The notes under the pieces were generated by a model that saw only the letters and a program-made list of their open reading frames with translations, had not been told where the DNA came from and did no database searches. A program made the translations under genes and the position numbers. From the NCBI GenBank assembly GCA_039704465.1, contig JASFAU010000004.1, positions 496,001-560,000 on the forward strand: a stretch of 64,000 nt of DNA, read 5' to 3'. Numbering within the stretch: position 1 is the first letter of the stretch; each line of letters opens with the position of its first letter. Shown here one piece after another: positions 30,722 to 41,391 of the stretch. The DNA is from Plasmodiophora brassicae (Eukaryota; Endomyxa; Phytomyxea; Plasmodiophorida; Plasmodiophoridae).

Positions 30722-31726
30722 CTACAGGCACGACGTTGAGCCTGACCGGCGGCGCCCAGCGCTGTACAACGGGGCGATTCTAGCCAGGGCCTCCCGGAAG
30801 TAGGCGCGATGATCGTAGTGCAGGCCTTGGGCCTTGGGGCGGGCGTGCTGCCGCAGCCAGGCGATAGACGGGATCAGCAACGGCGGCGTCTGCATCGCGA
30901 CGCGGTCGGGCGGGCGGCGGATCCCGACCGGGACGCTCGCCACGAAGTCGTCCGCCGACTGCCCGAAACTGTGCCCCATCGTCGGCAGCGTTCGCAGGCG
31001 GGACGCCACAAGCGGCGCGATCCGCTTCGACGACGACGTCGCCAGCGACCCCGGCGTCCAGACGATGTTCGCCGGTGACGACCCTGGGCCCGACGTCGGC
31101 CTGCAATGGCCGATCGACACGACCGTCAATCGTCGCGACGAGGACCGGCGTCGCTCCATGGCCAGGACTTCCGGCACGGTCGGCACGCGGCACAACCCCG
31201 GGTACATCTCCGGGACCGGCCCTGTCGTGTCGAACGCGACCTTGTCGAGGTCGCTGCCGGCGATGACTGGGCGCAGGTCGCCCGGCACCATCCAGGTCCC
31301 CGTTTCCGTTTCGTCCGCCACCCGGACGCGCCACTCCCCGTTGACAAACGTCACGTCGCCGAACTCGTCCTGCCGCCGAACGCGTCACCGACGAACGCTC
31401 TCTGTCGGGCCTGGTGTGCATACCAATCGGAAGCCTTTGCGAATGGCAGCAGACCGCCTGCGAATGTCCTCGGCGGCGCTGACCGCGCGGTCAGCGTTGA
31501 TCCGTTCGATGACCTCCCAGCGACGTTGCTGTTCGCTCTGTTCGCGTTCAGCGCGCTTGAGCTTCCAGGCGGCGGCCAGCTCCATCTTGGACAGGCGCAC
31601 GGCCGCATGCCGCTCCTTCACGGCCTGCGCCCGCGCTCGACGATCCGCATCCTGCTCCTTCATCGCCTGCAACCGCTGCCAGCGCGCGTCCTCGTCCGCC
31701 TGCGCCTGAGCTCTGCCGACCGCCAT
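30722..31726 (-). CDS. hypothetical coiled-coil protein, two exons
   Basis: ATG 31724-31726. Exon 1 is a highly charged helix (QRLQAMKEQDADRRARAQ, KLKRAEREQSEQQRRWEV). An intron (GTATGCACACC..GGCAG, about 31373-31426) joins KGFRL to DEFGDVTFVNGEWRVRV in phase. The second exon has short conserved-looking blocks (GTWMVPGDLRPVI, SFGQSADDFVASVP, IPSIAWLRQHARPKAQG) and ends at 30722. It sits next to DRC9, and its architecture (charged helix plus short motifs) is like many axonemal proteins, but the family is not recognised. Confidence 0.6.
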
Positions 31727-31768
31727 CGTTCAGCACCTGGCAAGGACGCCCGCGGACACGTGACGGCG

Positions 31769-32098
31769 TTACTCCCGTTGCTGGCGTCGTTCCTCCTGGG
31801 CACTTGGCGACTGCCGCTCGGCGATGGGGCCCAGGGCGGCGTCGAGGAACTCCTGGAGCACGCGACGGGATCGGTCGCCAGGGACGGCGCCGAGGTAGTC
31901 GTAGGGCGCGCAATGCAGAAGGGCGTCGTCGTGGGCGGTTGGTCGGCGCGACGTCCGCGGCTCTATCGGGCCGAACACGTACGGGCCGGGCGTGCCGGGC
32001 GGGGTCTCCCCCAGCGACCCGAGCGACCGCGCCGACGACGCCGGCGACCCCTGCCGGCCGCCGCCATCGTCGCCGGGCGAGTCGACCGGTGCCGACAT
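31769..32098 (-). CDS. hypothetical small protein
   Basis: A 109-residue frame from ATG 32096-32098. It has a Ser/Gly/Pro-rich start (SPASSARSLGSLGE), then YVFGPIEPR, HCAPYDYLGAVPGDRSRRVL and a C-terminal helix LQEFLDAALGPIAERQ. It lies 43 bp upstream of the start of the next minus-strand gene and 229 bp from DRC9, and reads like a real protein in only this frame. No domain recognised. Confidence 0.5.
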   Translation of the reverse strand: MSAPVDSPGDDGGGRQGSPASSARSLGSLGETPPGTPGPYVFGPIEPRTSRRPTAHDDALLHCAPYDYLGAVPGDRSRRVLQEFLDAALGPIAERQSPSAQEERRQQRE

Positions 32099-32327
32099 GA
32101 TGGGCCCGTCAGATATATCTGTCGCCGCCGTACACAAGATCGATATCGTCTCGTCGCCGGCCCGCGCACGACGGCACCTCGACTGGCCCATGCAGGGGCG
32201 CGATCCCGAAAAACGTGCGAACTGCGCGACTGCAGGTCGACAAGTGCGTCAGACGGCGCTCTTTTGGGCAGGCCTTCCGCACATGTTGCCGTCGCTCACA
32301 GCCGAGCTCATGCGGCCGGGCACAGGT

Positions 32328-33599
32328 TTACTGTTTGCCCTTCTTGCCCTTCTTGCCCTTGCCCTTCTTCTTCTTGCCAGGAGCGTCACGCGAGGCGCGC
32401 ACCTCCTGGCGGACGCGGTGGCCCCGGAACACGGCCTGGATTCGCGTCGCCGCCCGACGCTCCGCGATCTCCCGTTCCCGCGCCCGGCGATCCTGCTCGA
32501 TGCGCTTGGCGCGTGCGATCTGCTCCCGTTTCAGGATGGCCTGGCATCGCTCCAGGTCCTTGACCTGCGCGTCCCGATCCGCACGTAGCTGCCCCAGCTT
32601 GCGTTCCGCGTTGCTGACGTCGTCCGCACGTCGTTTCTGCCATTCGCTCAGGTCGACCTCGCCCGTCTCCGTCCTCCGCTTCAGGTACGCGTCGACGAAC
32701 GCGAACGCTTTCGTCTGCGTCGTCAGTTCGGAATCCGCCACCGCGATCTTGTTGCTCATGTCCTCGCCGTCGGCCTGCGCCAGGCGCCGCTCGCTGCGAA
32801 CGCGGGCCGCGTTCTGCGCCTCGATCATCGCCTGGTCGCCATCCAGCGCCTTCCGGCACCGCTCCAGCTCGCTCTTCAATGCAGCAATCTCCGCTGCCCT
32901 CTTCGCGTCTTCAGCGTCGCCCTGCTCGCGCTCGCTGGCCAGCTGCTTGCTGAGGTCGCTTGACGACGCCAACGTTCGTCGAACGGCGTCGACGAGCTCC
33001 TTGTACCGGCGCTCGTGTTCGCGCTCTTCTTCCAGGACGCTGACCAGGGACAGGCACTGGCCGTCCGCCTCGAGCTCCTTGACGGCCTTCTGCAGGATGG
33101 CGAGCGCTCGCGTCTTCTCCCGCCGGATCTTGGCGGACGTCGCTGTGGACAGGGCCTTCTCGTTCTGAACCCGTTTCTGCATGGCGAGGTCGCTGGCACG
33201 AAGCGACCTGGCGACGCCTTCGACGGCGGCCGCGTCGCTGGCAGCGGTGCGACGGTTCCAGGTGGGCGCCTGCTGCGCCCGGCGGTCCATCAGGCGCTGG
33301 TATTGCGCCTGCAGGATGCGACGCTGGGCGAGGATCGATCCGATCGACTCGTCGAGGACCGCCGTGGACGGCGGCGTCAGGTGCGAGACGATGTCGAGCT
33401 TGTCGATGGCGCTCTCGACGATCAGGTGCACGACGATCAGCTTCGGGTCGTCGGCGAGCATGACGCGCCCGTCGACATGGTGCAGCATTGCGCCCGAGAC
33501 GACGGCGGCCCGCCCGCCTGTCAGATTCACCCGATCGCTTCCAATGGGTACCCACCCGCCAGACGCCGCTAAGACGTGACTCACGCCCGGTGAGGCCAT
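32328..33599 (-). CDS. DRC9: dynein regulatory complex subunit 9 (IQCG)-like
   Basis: A single exon from ATG 33597-33599 (an in-frame GUG-type extension to 33632 exists). The N-terminal domain (AIDKLDIVSHLTPPSTAVLDES) is followed by a long coiled coil, then an IQ motif (TRIQAVFRGHRVRQEVRA) and a lysine/glycine tail (GKKKKGKGKKGKKGKQ). The order globular domain, coiled coil, one IQ motif and a poly-Lys/Gly tail is that of DRC9/IQCG. Known role: nexin-dynein regulatory complex of motile cilia, binding calmodulin through the IQ motif. It is divergently placed with a secreted-protein gene 63 bp away, so both must share a very short promoter region. Confidence 0.82.
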   Translation of the reverse strand: MASPGVSHVLAASGGWVPIGSDRVNLTGGRAAVVSGAMLHHVDGRVMLADDPKLIVVHLIVESAIDKLDIVSHLTPPSTAVLDESIGSILAQRRILQAQYQRLMDRRAQQAPTWNRRTAASDAAAVEGVARSLRASDLAMQKRVQNEKALSTATSAKIRREKTRALAILQKAVKELEADGQCLSLVSVLEEEREHERRYKELVDAVRRTLASSSDLSKQLASEREQGDAEDAKRAAEIAALKSELERCRKALDGDQAMIEAQNAARVRSERRLAQADGEDMSNKIAVADSELTTQTKAFAFVDAYLKRRTETGEVDLSEWQKRRADDVSNAERKLGQLRADRDAQVKDLERCQAILKREQIARAKRIEQDRRAREREIAERRAATRIQAVFRGHRVRQEVRASRDAPGKKKKGKGKKGKKGKQ

Positions 33600-33662
33600 C
33601 ACCTTCCGCCCGTGCTCACGCCGTCGTCCCAATTTCCAACCCGCTCGACACCTCGTACGACC

Positions 33663-34217
33663 ATGACGAAGGCAACGCTTGCTACTGCTGCGACACTACT
33701 GCTGCTGTCCGCGTTCGTTGTCGCTGAGCCGCAGGGCGAAACGGGCATCGCAATGGGACGGGTCGTCGACTCCCCGACGGACGTGGACCTTCGTTCGAGG
33801 TTTGCGACGGGATCGGACGCGGCCGTCAAGTCGGACGCGTACGACGCCCTGATGAGGACGGCGGCGCAGCTGAACAAGGCCAAGGAGGACCTGGGCAGGC
33901 TCAACTGGTTCGACCGGCACTTCCGCATCACGGAACAGTCGCGCAAGGTGAACAAGCTCGAGATGCAGTACCATAAGGGCCTGAAGGCCATCCACGGGCT
34001 GATCGGCACCAAGTCCATATCCGATGAGCAGCAGGCGCTGCTAGACGACATCAAGCGCCGCGCCGAGGCCCTGCGCGACCAAGGCGCCGTGGCCGAGGCC
34101 AGGGACACGCGGGAGAAGCGCGCGCCGGACTACTTCGTCTGGGTCGTGACGGGCGCCGTTGGCGTGAACACGGCCCTGATTGGTCTGGCGATCCAGGCGA
34201 AGCGCATGCACTGGTAG
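33663..34217 (+). CDS. signal-peptide protein with C-terminal membrane helix
   Basis: ATG 33663 starts MTKATLATAATLLLLSAFVVA, a signal peptide. The mature part is helical and charged (MRTAAQLNKAKEDLGRL, RKVNKLEMQYHKGLKAIHG, ADDIKRR-like DDIKRRAEALRDQ), and a membrane segment VWVVTGAVGVNTALIGLAI precedes a short basic tail AKRMHW. The layout is a type I membrane protein, in the secretory route or plasma membrane. No family recognised. Single exon. It converges with the eL14 gene (85 bp apart). Confidence 0.65.
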   Translation: MTKATLATAATLLLLSAFVVAEPQGETGIAMGRVVDSPTDVDLRSRFATGSDAAVKSDAYDALMRTAAQLNKAKEDLGRLNWFDRHFRITEQSRKVNKLEMQYHKGLKAIHGLIGTKSISDEQQALLDDIKRRAEALRDQGAVAEARDTREKRAPDYFVWVVTGAVGVNTALIGLAIQAKRMHW

Positions 34218-34302
34218 AACCCAATACATGTGGGGGACCCGCATGCCACTTGTGGTGACGTTGTCAGCGAGAGGGAAATGTATTGCATTCGCGGTTAACG
34301 GA

Positions 34303-34707
34303 CTACTGGGCGGCCACCTTCTTCAGCTTGGCGACTTCCTTGTTTACGAGGAACGACTTCTGCTTGCGGTGGATCATCGCCTCGAAGCGACCCAGGTCGG
34401 TCAGGCTGTGGCGCTTCTCCTGCTTTGCGATCTTCTTGGCGAACGACGTCTCCGCCCATTTGGCGTCTACGTCAGCGCTGGCCCATGCCTTCAGCAGTGT
34501 ACCCTGGCGGATCGAGCGCGGGATGTTGAGCTTCAGCGGCGTAAGCGCCACGCGCTTGAAGACCAGTTGTTGGCGCTGAACGTTCGGTCCAGCGATCAAG
34601 GCGCGGTTCTGGTCGACGACGTCGAGGATGACGGCCAGCTTGCCGTAATCCGGGCCATAGTTGATGAAGATGACGCGGCCGACCTCCACAAACTTGTCGA
34701 ACACCAT
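34303..34707 (-). CDS. RPL14: 60S ribosomal protein eL14
   Basis: ATG 34705-34707 gives MVFDKFVEVGRVIFINYGPD, followed by KLAVILDVVDQNRALIAGP, then LNIPRSIRQG and WAETSFAKKIAKQEKR. This follows eL14 along its length (134 residues, without the long C-terminal extension of mammals). Single exon. It lies immediately downstream of, and on the same strand as, the HDAC gene (139 bp gap). Confidence 0.93.
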   Translation of the reverse strand: MVFDKFVEVGRVIFINYGPDYGKLAVILDVVDQNRALIAGPNVQRQQLVFKRVALTPLKLNIPRSIRQGTLLKAWASADVDAKWAETSFAKKIAKQEKRHSLTDLGRFEAMIHRKQKSFLVNKEVAKLKKVAAQ

Positions 34708-34846
34708 GGCGGTCCTGCTGTGAAGTACGTCGACGCGATAAACGCCGCCACGGACTCCGTCGCCCTCGCTACAGATAGCGCGGCGCGCCCTAATATTGCG
34801 ACCCGCGACCGTGGCGGCTATGGAAGGCACGGAGGGATGGATGACA

Positions 34847-36421
34847 TTATTCGGTCTGATGCCGTGCCGGGTCCGCGTCATCGTAGAACTCAGACGAGTG
34901 CTGCCGCTTGCGACGGCTTCGCCCTGACCCGTCGATTTCGAGATCGGACTCGGCATCGCCGTTGATCATGTCGGTCGTGAAGAAGTCGTTCGGGACCTGC
35001 TGCATCTGCACTGATGGGGCATGCTCGATGGACGCCAGGTTCTGCAGAATCTTGTTCTTGATGTCCTCGAGATACTTGCGCGAGTTCTGGTTGGTCGCAC
35101 TCGAGGGCTGGACGTGGAGCTGGAAGTCGGGCGAGTAGTAATGGAAGAAGTCATTGTACGGGATGGAGTTCGAGATCTCAGTGTCCAGCAGGACCGACGT
35201 CTCGTAGGCCCAGCACCTCGATACGTTCCTGATATTATAACCGCCGCCGCCCAGAACCAGCGTCGGCACGTTGAAACTCTTCACGAACCGTACCGCCTCT
35301 CCATGCCCGCGGACGGTCAGGTTGAAGCACCCGAGACGGTCGCCCGTCAAGGAGTCGGCTCCACATTGCAGGACAATGGCACCAGGTCGGTAGACCTCCA
35401 TCACGCGAGAAATGATCGGCTTAAACACGAGCAGGTACGAGTCGTCGTCAATGCCCGATTCAAGGGGAAAGTTGATGGCGTAGTTCTTCCCCAGCCGAGC
35501 CCCAGTGTCTTTAACGTCGCCCGTACCCGGAAAGAAGTTTCCAAACTACGGAATGCAGGACGTGAGAAACGTTCCGCCGGAGAGCCACTGTCAAGTACCT
35601 TATGGAACGAAACGGTCATGACGCGATCGGTCGTGTAGAAAGCCTCCTCGACACCATCGCCATGGTGGATATCGATATCAATATACAACACCCGCGCATG
35701 GTACTGCCCGGCGGGCAGTCAGAGACGATACGCCCAACCGCACGGGGGACTGACCTTCAGGAGTTCAAGGATGCCCAGAACAATGTCGTTCACGTAACAG
35801 AATCCGCTTGCTTCGCTTTTCTTGGCGTGGTGCAAACCGCCGGCCCAGTTAACAGCAATATCAACTTCACCATTGTTGAGCTTCACCGCGCCATCAATCG
35901 ATGCGCCGGTGTATGTCGCACAGAAATCATACATGCCGTCAAACACGGGGCAATCCGTGAACTCGCCCAGGTTATCTACAGAGGCCATGCAACGACAGGC
36001 GGTGAGAGACAGCGATGATCGGGACACGAGAATGGCCTACATTGCTCCAGTTGCCTCATCAGGCTCTTGTAGTTGTCGGGTGATACCCTCCTCAGGAAAT
36101 CAATGTAGTCCGCAGAATGAAATTCGCTCATCTCAACGGACGTCGCCACATGCGGGGTCTGTCTGCCGATTTCATTTCGTCGGAACGCGACGACCAGCGC
36201 GCCCCGTAACTCACATAGACATCCATCTTCTTGTACAGCCCATAGCTGAGCAACAGCGAATGCGTCATACGTAGCCGGTGCGGTTTCATCGGATGCCCCG
36301 CTCCATAATAGTACGACCCGTAATCGCCTGGCGCGCACCAAACACCCGTCAGCGACATCCAGGCGATGAGCCTATCCCACGCCCGCCCACCATCGTAGAA
36401 GTAGCAGACGCGCGACGACAT
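34847..36421 (-). CDS. class I histone deacetylase (Rpd3/HDAC1 type)
   Basis: ATG 36419-36421 gives [11 protein letters not shown]; an intron then leads to [17 protein letters not shown]. The order continues [55 protein letters not shown] (active-site His pair), [19 protein letters not shown] (zinc-binding Asp and His), [26 protein letters not shown] (second zinc Asp) and [15 protein letters not shown]. The C-terminus is a short basic tail ([15 protein letters not shown]). At least four short introns are needed. Known role: nuclear deacetylation of histone N-tails in co-repressor complexes. All catalytic residues I can check are present. Confidence 0.95.
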
Positions 36422-36467
36422 CGACGGGCGACGGGTCGCAGAGCGCGTGCGGTCGCCCCGCACGCAC

Positions 36468-36474
36468 TATAAAT
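36468..36474. promoter_or_regulatory. TATA-like element between HDAC and the CCR4-like gene
   Basis: TATAAAT lies 47-53 bp upstream of the HDAC start (read as ATTTATA in its sense), within the 293-bp divergent region shared with the gene at 36715. It is the same kind of element and similar spacing as the one ahead of METTL18. Confidence 0.35.
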
Positions 36475-36714
36475 GATCGTAACGCGCCTGTCGATCCGAT
36501 CCCGAATGGAATCCGCGCGTATAACCGGAAATGCGGCTTGCTGCTGCCGCCCCCCGGACGATACGGTAACGAACTAGTTAATCGAATAGGTAGGAGGTCC
36601 CTCGTTGCGTCCGGCGACAGTTACGATGCGGGCGCTGAGGCTGATCCGACGGAGCGGCTGGCGGTGCGGTTCTGAGTGGCGCTTGGTGACGGCGACGGTC
36701 ATTTTGTTTTGGAT

Positions 36715-37665
36715 ATGACAACGACAACGACAACGACGACGACGACGATAGTATACGGGCGGCATGGGCCGCCGGCATGTCGCACGGGCCAGCTCAGCAT
36801 CGTGTCGTTCAATATTCTGTCGCAGACGTGCCTGGATGCGCATGTCGCCTGTGGGCAGGAGGACCGGCAGTACGGGCATGTGGCGCCCGCCTGCCGGGCC
36901 TGGCGGCATCGCCTGCCCCTGATCGTCTCGCTGCTGACGGAGATGTCGCCTTCGATCGTGTGCTTGCAGGAGGTCGATCCGGATACGTTTCACAGTGACT
37001 TTGATGAATGGATGAAGGCGCGTGGATACGCCAGCGTTCTGCAAGATAGTCGTCACGGGGTCTGGTTCGTCAACGCTATCCTGTACCGGTATGACCAGGT
37101 ATCGGTAGTCTGGCAAGAATCAAGGTCACGGGCGCTGCTTGTCGAACTACGAACGGCGTCCGGCGACAGCGTACTCGTCGGGAATCTTCACCTGCAGGCC
37201 ATGCCGGCGGAGGCGCCGACCCGGTTCTGTCAGGCGCGCAACACGTTGAAACGACTGCGACATCGCTTGGAGACAACAGGGGGCGACCCGACAGCTGCGA
37301 GGATCGTGCTCTGTGGCGACTTCAACGCTGACGACGGTGGCAGCGTTTCTGAGCTGCTTCGGCAAGGCTCGATGGAGCCCCGTCACGTTGATGCAGAATC
37401 GGGGACGGTCGTGAACGACGAAGAATTTCAGCATCCGTTCCGGTTCGAGAAGGTGACCGGAAGCCCGGCACCTTCCTACGTGACACCTGGGCACAGTCAC
37501 CTCGTGGACCTGATTTTCGTGCAGAACCTCAAGGTCGACGCCGTGTTGAACCCGCTCGATGGTGCGGAAGAACTGGATCAGGTCACGCGAGCCGATGTGC
37601 CGCCGTCTGCCGCGTGGCCATCAGATCATTTGCCAGTCGGCGCCCTGCTGACGATAATGAGGTAA
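36715..37665 (+). CDS. CCR4/Angel-like EEP phosphodiesterase
   Basis: ATG 36715 is followed by a run of Thr codons (an ACA/ACG microsatellite), then the enzyme: LSIVSFNILSQTCLDAH (Asn), VCLQEVDPDTF (Glu), LVGNLHLQAMP, VLCGDFNADDGG and AAWPSDHLPVGA (Asp-His). The opening SFNILSQ block and RLPLIVSLL spacing are those of the CCR4/Angel/nocturnin/PDE12 group, which act as 3' exonucleases or 2'-phosphodiesterases on RNA ends. No signal peptide, in contrast to the secreted EEP at 16176. Single exon; stop 37663-37665. Confidence 0.85.
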   Translation: MTTTTTTTTTTIVYGRHGPPACRTGQLSIVSFNILSQTCLDAHVACGQEDRQYGHVAPACRAWRHRLPLIVSLLTEMSPSIVCLQEVDPDTFHSDFDEWMKARGYASVLQDSRHGVWFVNAILYRYDQVSVVWQESRSRALLVELRTASGDSVLVGNLHLQAMPAEAPTRFCQARNTLKRLRHRLETTGGDPTAARIVLCGDFNADDGGSVSELLRQGSMEPRHVDAESGTVVNDEEFQHPFRFEKVTGSPAPSYVTPGHSHLVDLIFVQNLKVDAVLNPLDGAEELDQVTRADVPPSAAWPSDHLPVGALLTIMR

Positions 37666-37691
37666 ATCAGTACGACCGACCAGTTGCGTGT

Positions 37692-38172
37692 TTATGTTCT
37701 GCCAAGGAAGGCGGCCTTCAAGGTTTCGTAGTCGATCGCTCCTGTGCCCGTGCTGTCCACCTGGTCGATCATGAGCTGGAGTTCGGCTATATGTGGCGGG
37801 TTGTCCTCGCCGGACAATGCTTTCGACAGTGTGGACGCGGTCACTGGTTGTGCCCCGCCCTGCGATAGACGGTCGAAAACCTGTCGAAGCTCATCTTCGA
37901 TAACTGCGGATCGCAGCGGGTGCATTATTATCTGACGAAACGTCTTGGTCCGTCTTAGGCCCTGCTGCTGGGTACCGTGAACCACAGCGCAGACATACCT
38001 TGAACGTTATCAGTGAATCGCCGATCTCCTGACGAAGCTCCGTCTCGCTCATCGGGCTTCCGCATGCCTTAACGAGGTCTGCCAGCTTGTCGAACGGTAT
38101 GCTGCCGGTTCCGTCCCCGTCGACAGTCTTGAAGATGTCCTCCAGCTCATCGTCCTGCTCCTTGGTCAACAT
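37692..38172 (-). CDS. EF-hand calcium-binding protein (centrin/calmodulin-like)
   Basis: Two exons joined in phase by GTATGTC..GCAGCAG: MLTKEQDDELEDIFKTVD up to SLITFK, then GLRRTKTFRQIIMHPLR. Loop 1 is DGDGTGSIPFDKL and the last loop DSTGTGAIDYETL; two middle positions are weak or lost. ATG 38172 or 38187 could be the start (both in frame). The length is about 140 residues. Family members bind calcium and regulate targets; given degenerate central loops, this looks like a divergent calmodulin-like protein. It converges with the CCR4-like gene (26 bp apart). Confidence 0.8.
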
Positions 38173-38275
38173 CCGCCTAATCAGCACGACGCGACTGGTC
38201 CACTGCCCGTCTCACAGCGGGATTCATGCCAGATCAGTCATGACGTTCCGGTTCCCGGTGTATTGACAACAACGA

Positions 38276-40870
38276 TCAATGCCTCCGCTTGAACCGCGTC
38301 TTCGACTTAAACGACCCTTTCCTGACCTTGCGCTTGATTCCGTCACCTTTCTTGTCGTCGTCGTCATGCCGGTCAGGAGCATCATTCGTATCCTGATAAC
38401 GCCCCGCGAAAGTGTCCTTATCAACGACGTCGTCCCTATACCTCGGCTTCTTCTTCGGCTGCGTCCTGAAAGGGGGTCACTAACGTGGGGGTGACGAAAC
38501 GAGAACGCACCGGTTCACGTACACATCGGGCTCTTCATCAAGGTCCTGCTTCGTCAGGCGGCGTTTCGCCTTCTCCTTGCGCGAGGCAATTTGCATGGCA
38601 GCTGCCGCCGAAGGCCTATCGCCATTCTCCTCCCTCTGCGCCTGTTCTTCCAGGGCTTGCAGTTTCCGTCGCCTCTGCTTGCGGCTCAAACCTCGCAGCT
38701 GCTCAGCGACAGACTTACTCGACACAGTCTGAATATCCTTCTTCGGAGCAGGGGCGCTGGCTTTCAGTGGGGTGGATTCGCTCATATGCGCCTTGGCCGC
38801 CTTCTCCTTGTCGGCCTTTGAGCAGAACCACGTCTTCTTAGGCCGATTCATGATCTCGCTGCAATCGATATAAGTACTAGACAAGAAGGCGATTCCCACA
38901 GAGGCATAACCGTTCGTGGACCAGCTGGTTCTGCACCTTGTTCGCGTTCATCTCAGCGAGGCGGATCTGCTTCTCAACGTGCTCCTCCTTCTGTATGGCG
39001 ACCAGTTTTTCCTTCATTGAGGCGATCAGGTCGACATGGTACTGGATAACGGCAGGAGCCAGCTTGCGACTCTTCACACTCGCCGACGAATGCGATAAAA
39101 TCTCCTGCGACGGGATAGATTACGATGTTTGCCTGGTAACGGTAGCATCGGCCAACCTTCAGCACGCTCCTTGACTGGTCGGTGACGAGCGTAATGGCGT
39201 GGCCCGTCTTGCCCGCACGTGCTGTCCGACCGACCCGATGGACATACGTGGTCAGCTTCGAAGGGAACGAGAAGTTCACGACGTTGTGGACGTCCGCGAT
39301 GTCGAGTCCACGAGATGCCAGATCGGTACACAGCAGGAAATCGACATCGTTGTCGCGGAACTGTTCCAGCGCGGCAAGCCGCTGCACTTGTGTCAGGTCG
39401 CCATGCAATTCGGCAGCGCGCAGGCCAGCCACCCCGAAGATGTGCAACGCTCTGTGGGCCAAAACTTTCGACCTGGACACGATTCTGTCATGCCAAGTAG
39501 CAATAGGAACGTGCGAACGCATGGTCTGACGGGAAGAACACCATCGTCCTCGTTCGGGTTGTGCGCCGGCACAACGCGAGAATGATTGCCATTGACGTGC
39601 GTTCAGAGTTATCACGCACACGCACGAATTCCTGTGCGCGTGTCAAACGCACACCTGCGAGACGCTCGTTAATGGAAACCAACCTGGGTCAGGTTCGTCG
39701 GTAGGGTGTTCGTCGCGTCGATGGTGATCACCTTCGGGTCATTCAGCGACAGGTCAGCCAACGACGTGACCTGAGGCGTTAGCGTAGCAGACAGAAGCAA
39801 GGTCTGTCTGCCTCTCGGACACGAGTTGACGCATTCTTGTACCTACAGGAAACGTCTCATCAGCATCGCAGACGATGACTCGGCCATCTCAAACAATCAG
39901 AACCTCGTCCACGAATCCAAGGTCTAACAGGCGGTCGGCTTCATCGAGGACCAGAATTTCAACAGTATCGAGGTGGATACTTTGCGTATTCCTCAGATGA
40001 TCGATCAACCGCCCTGCCAATATCGTATGTCAGTTGCAATGACGCCTTGTGGCGAGCAAGGGATACTTGCCTGGAGTCGCGATGACAATATCTGGCCGTG
40101 TTTGCAGAGCAGCAGCCTGACGTTGCAACGACAGACCACCGACCACCAAGCAGGCCCGGATCGACGTCCCATCACAAAGCTTCTCGGTGACATCGAAGCA
40201 CTGCGTCGCTAACTCACGTGTAGGAGAGAGAACCACAACGCGGGTTACGCTCACCCTGTTGGGGCATTGCAGAATGCGCTCCAGAATGGGCAACATAAAC
40301 GCAGCGGTCTGAAGTTCGCCTAAGACGCATCGATGGGAGCCACAACCGGAAGCGTACCTTGCCGGACCCAGTGACTGCGTTGACCAACAGGTCATGCCCT
40401 TGCAGTGCGGCAGGAATTGCCATACGCTGGACGGGAGTGGGGACGGACAGACCCATCTTCGATAAGTTCACCAGAAGTGGACGCGATAGACCAAGAGACG
40501 TGAAATCCGTTGGGCCGTCAGACGCTGGAGTAGCTCCACCCTGTGTAGTCTTCGCCGCTTTGGTCCTCGGTGCTTTGGGAACCGCCGGTTTTCTCTTCTG
40601 CATAGGAACGACGTCGTCGACTTTCACGTCGACCTCGTCATTCACCTCCACCATCTTGGACAGAATGATCGGTTTCATGCTGTTCACGCCAAGGTCGGGA
40701 CCGCCAGCTCCGTCGTCGCTCAATTCGACATCAGACACCGGCTCCGCGTCAAACGCGAATTCACCAAACCGGACCACATTGTCATCGTCTACATCGGATG
40801 ACGAGCAAACGTCAACGTCGGGTTCTTCATCGGAAACCAGCACAGGTGCACGAAGGCGGTCGAGCCCCAT
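38276..40870 (-). CDS. DDX27: DEAD-box RNA helicase Drs1/DDX27
   Basis: ATG 40868-40870. The N-terminus is acidic. Then come [18 protein letters not shown] with PTPVQ (Q motif), TGSGK (I), [10 protein letters not shown] (Ia), [21 protein letters not shown] (II), a SAT block, [34 protein letters not shown] and [13 protein letters not shown] (VI). The C-terminus has the Drs1-type coiled helix ([16 protein letters not shown]) and RPKKTWF, and ends [10 protein letters not shown], very close to the human DDX27 end. Many short introns interrupt the helicase core. Known role: nucleolar helicase of 60S pre-ribosome assembly. Confidence 0.93.
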
Positions 40871-41391
40871 TCCGAGCAATTCCCGACCCAACTGGAGCCA
40901 ACTCCGCCACGGAGTCCGTGGCGGACCAGTCGTGTGACGCACTGGGGTCACTCCCGCCTGCTCGACTATTTACCTACCTACACCTACCTATCGATCACAT
41001 CACGCCCGTCAATGCCGGCCAACGGCTACCGTATCCTGACGAAACCTCTATGCGACGAAGGCGAGCGTAACTCAAAACAACATGACGGTTAGATAACTCG
41101 CTACCACCCCAGCCAGGTAAAGACTGACTGCTGTAGTTGCGCGACCGATCAGTGAACGCTTGAACCATGCCTGGCGCGTTCCCGACGGAGTCTGTTGCGG
41201 TAGCAGGATGGCCCGGAGAATCGTGCCACATCATCGCCCGTGGTGATGGGCTGATGATGGCCAGGGGTACCGGTAGCCGGGTGTATTCGTGTGGTGCGTC
41301 TCTGTCTGCGTCGATCTGCTGCCCCACGGACATTTGGGTCACGGTGACAGGCGACGGGTCCTTGTTCGCATCGCGTGGCGTGCGTCGCGAC
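40871..41391. other. divergent intergenic region, 521 bp
   Basis: It lies between the DDX27 and 4E-T-like starts. Near 40970-40995 there is a short repeat of ACCTACCT type. A plus-strand frame is open from 41167 but its first half does not look like protein. Probably promoters of both genes and 5' leader. Confidence 0.4.
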
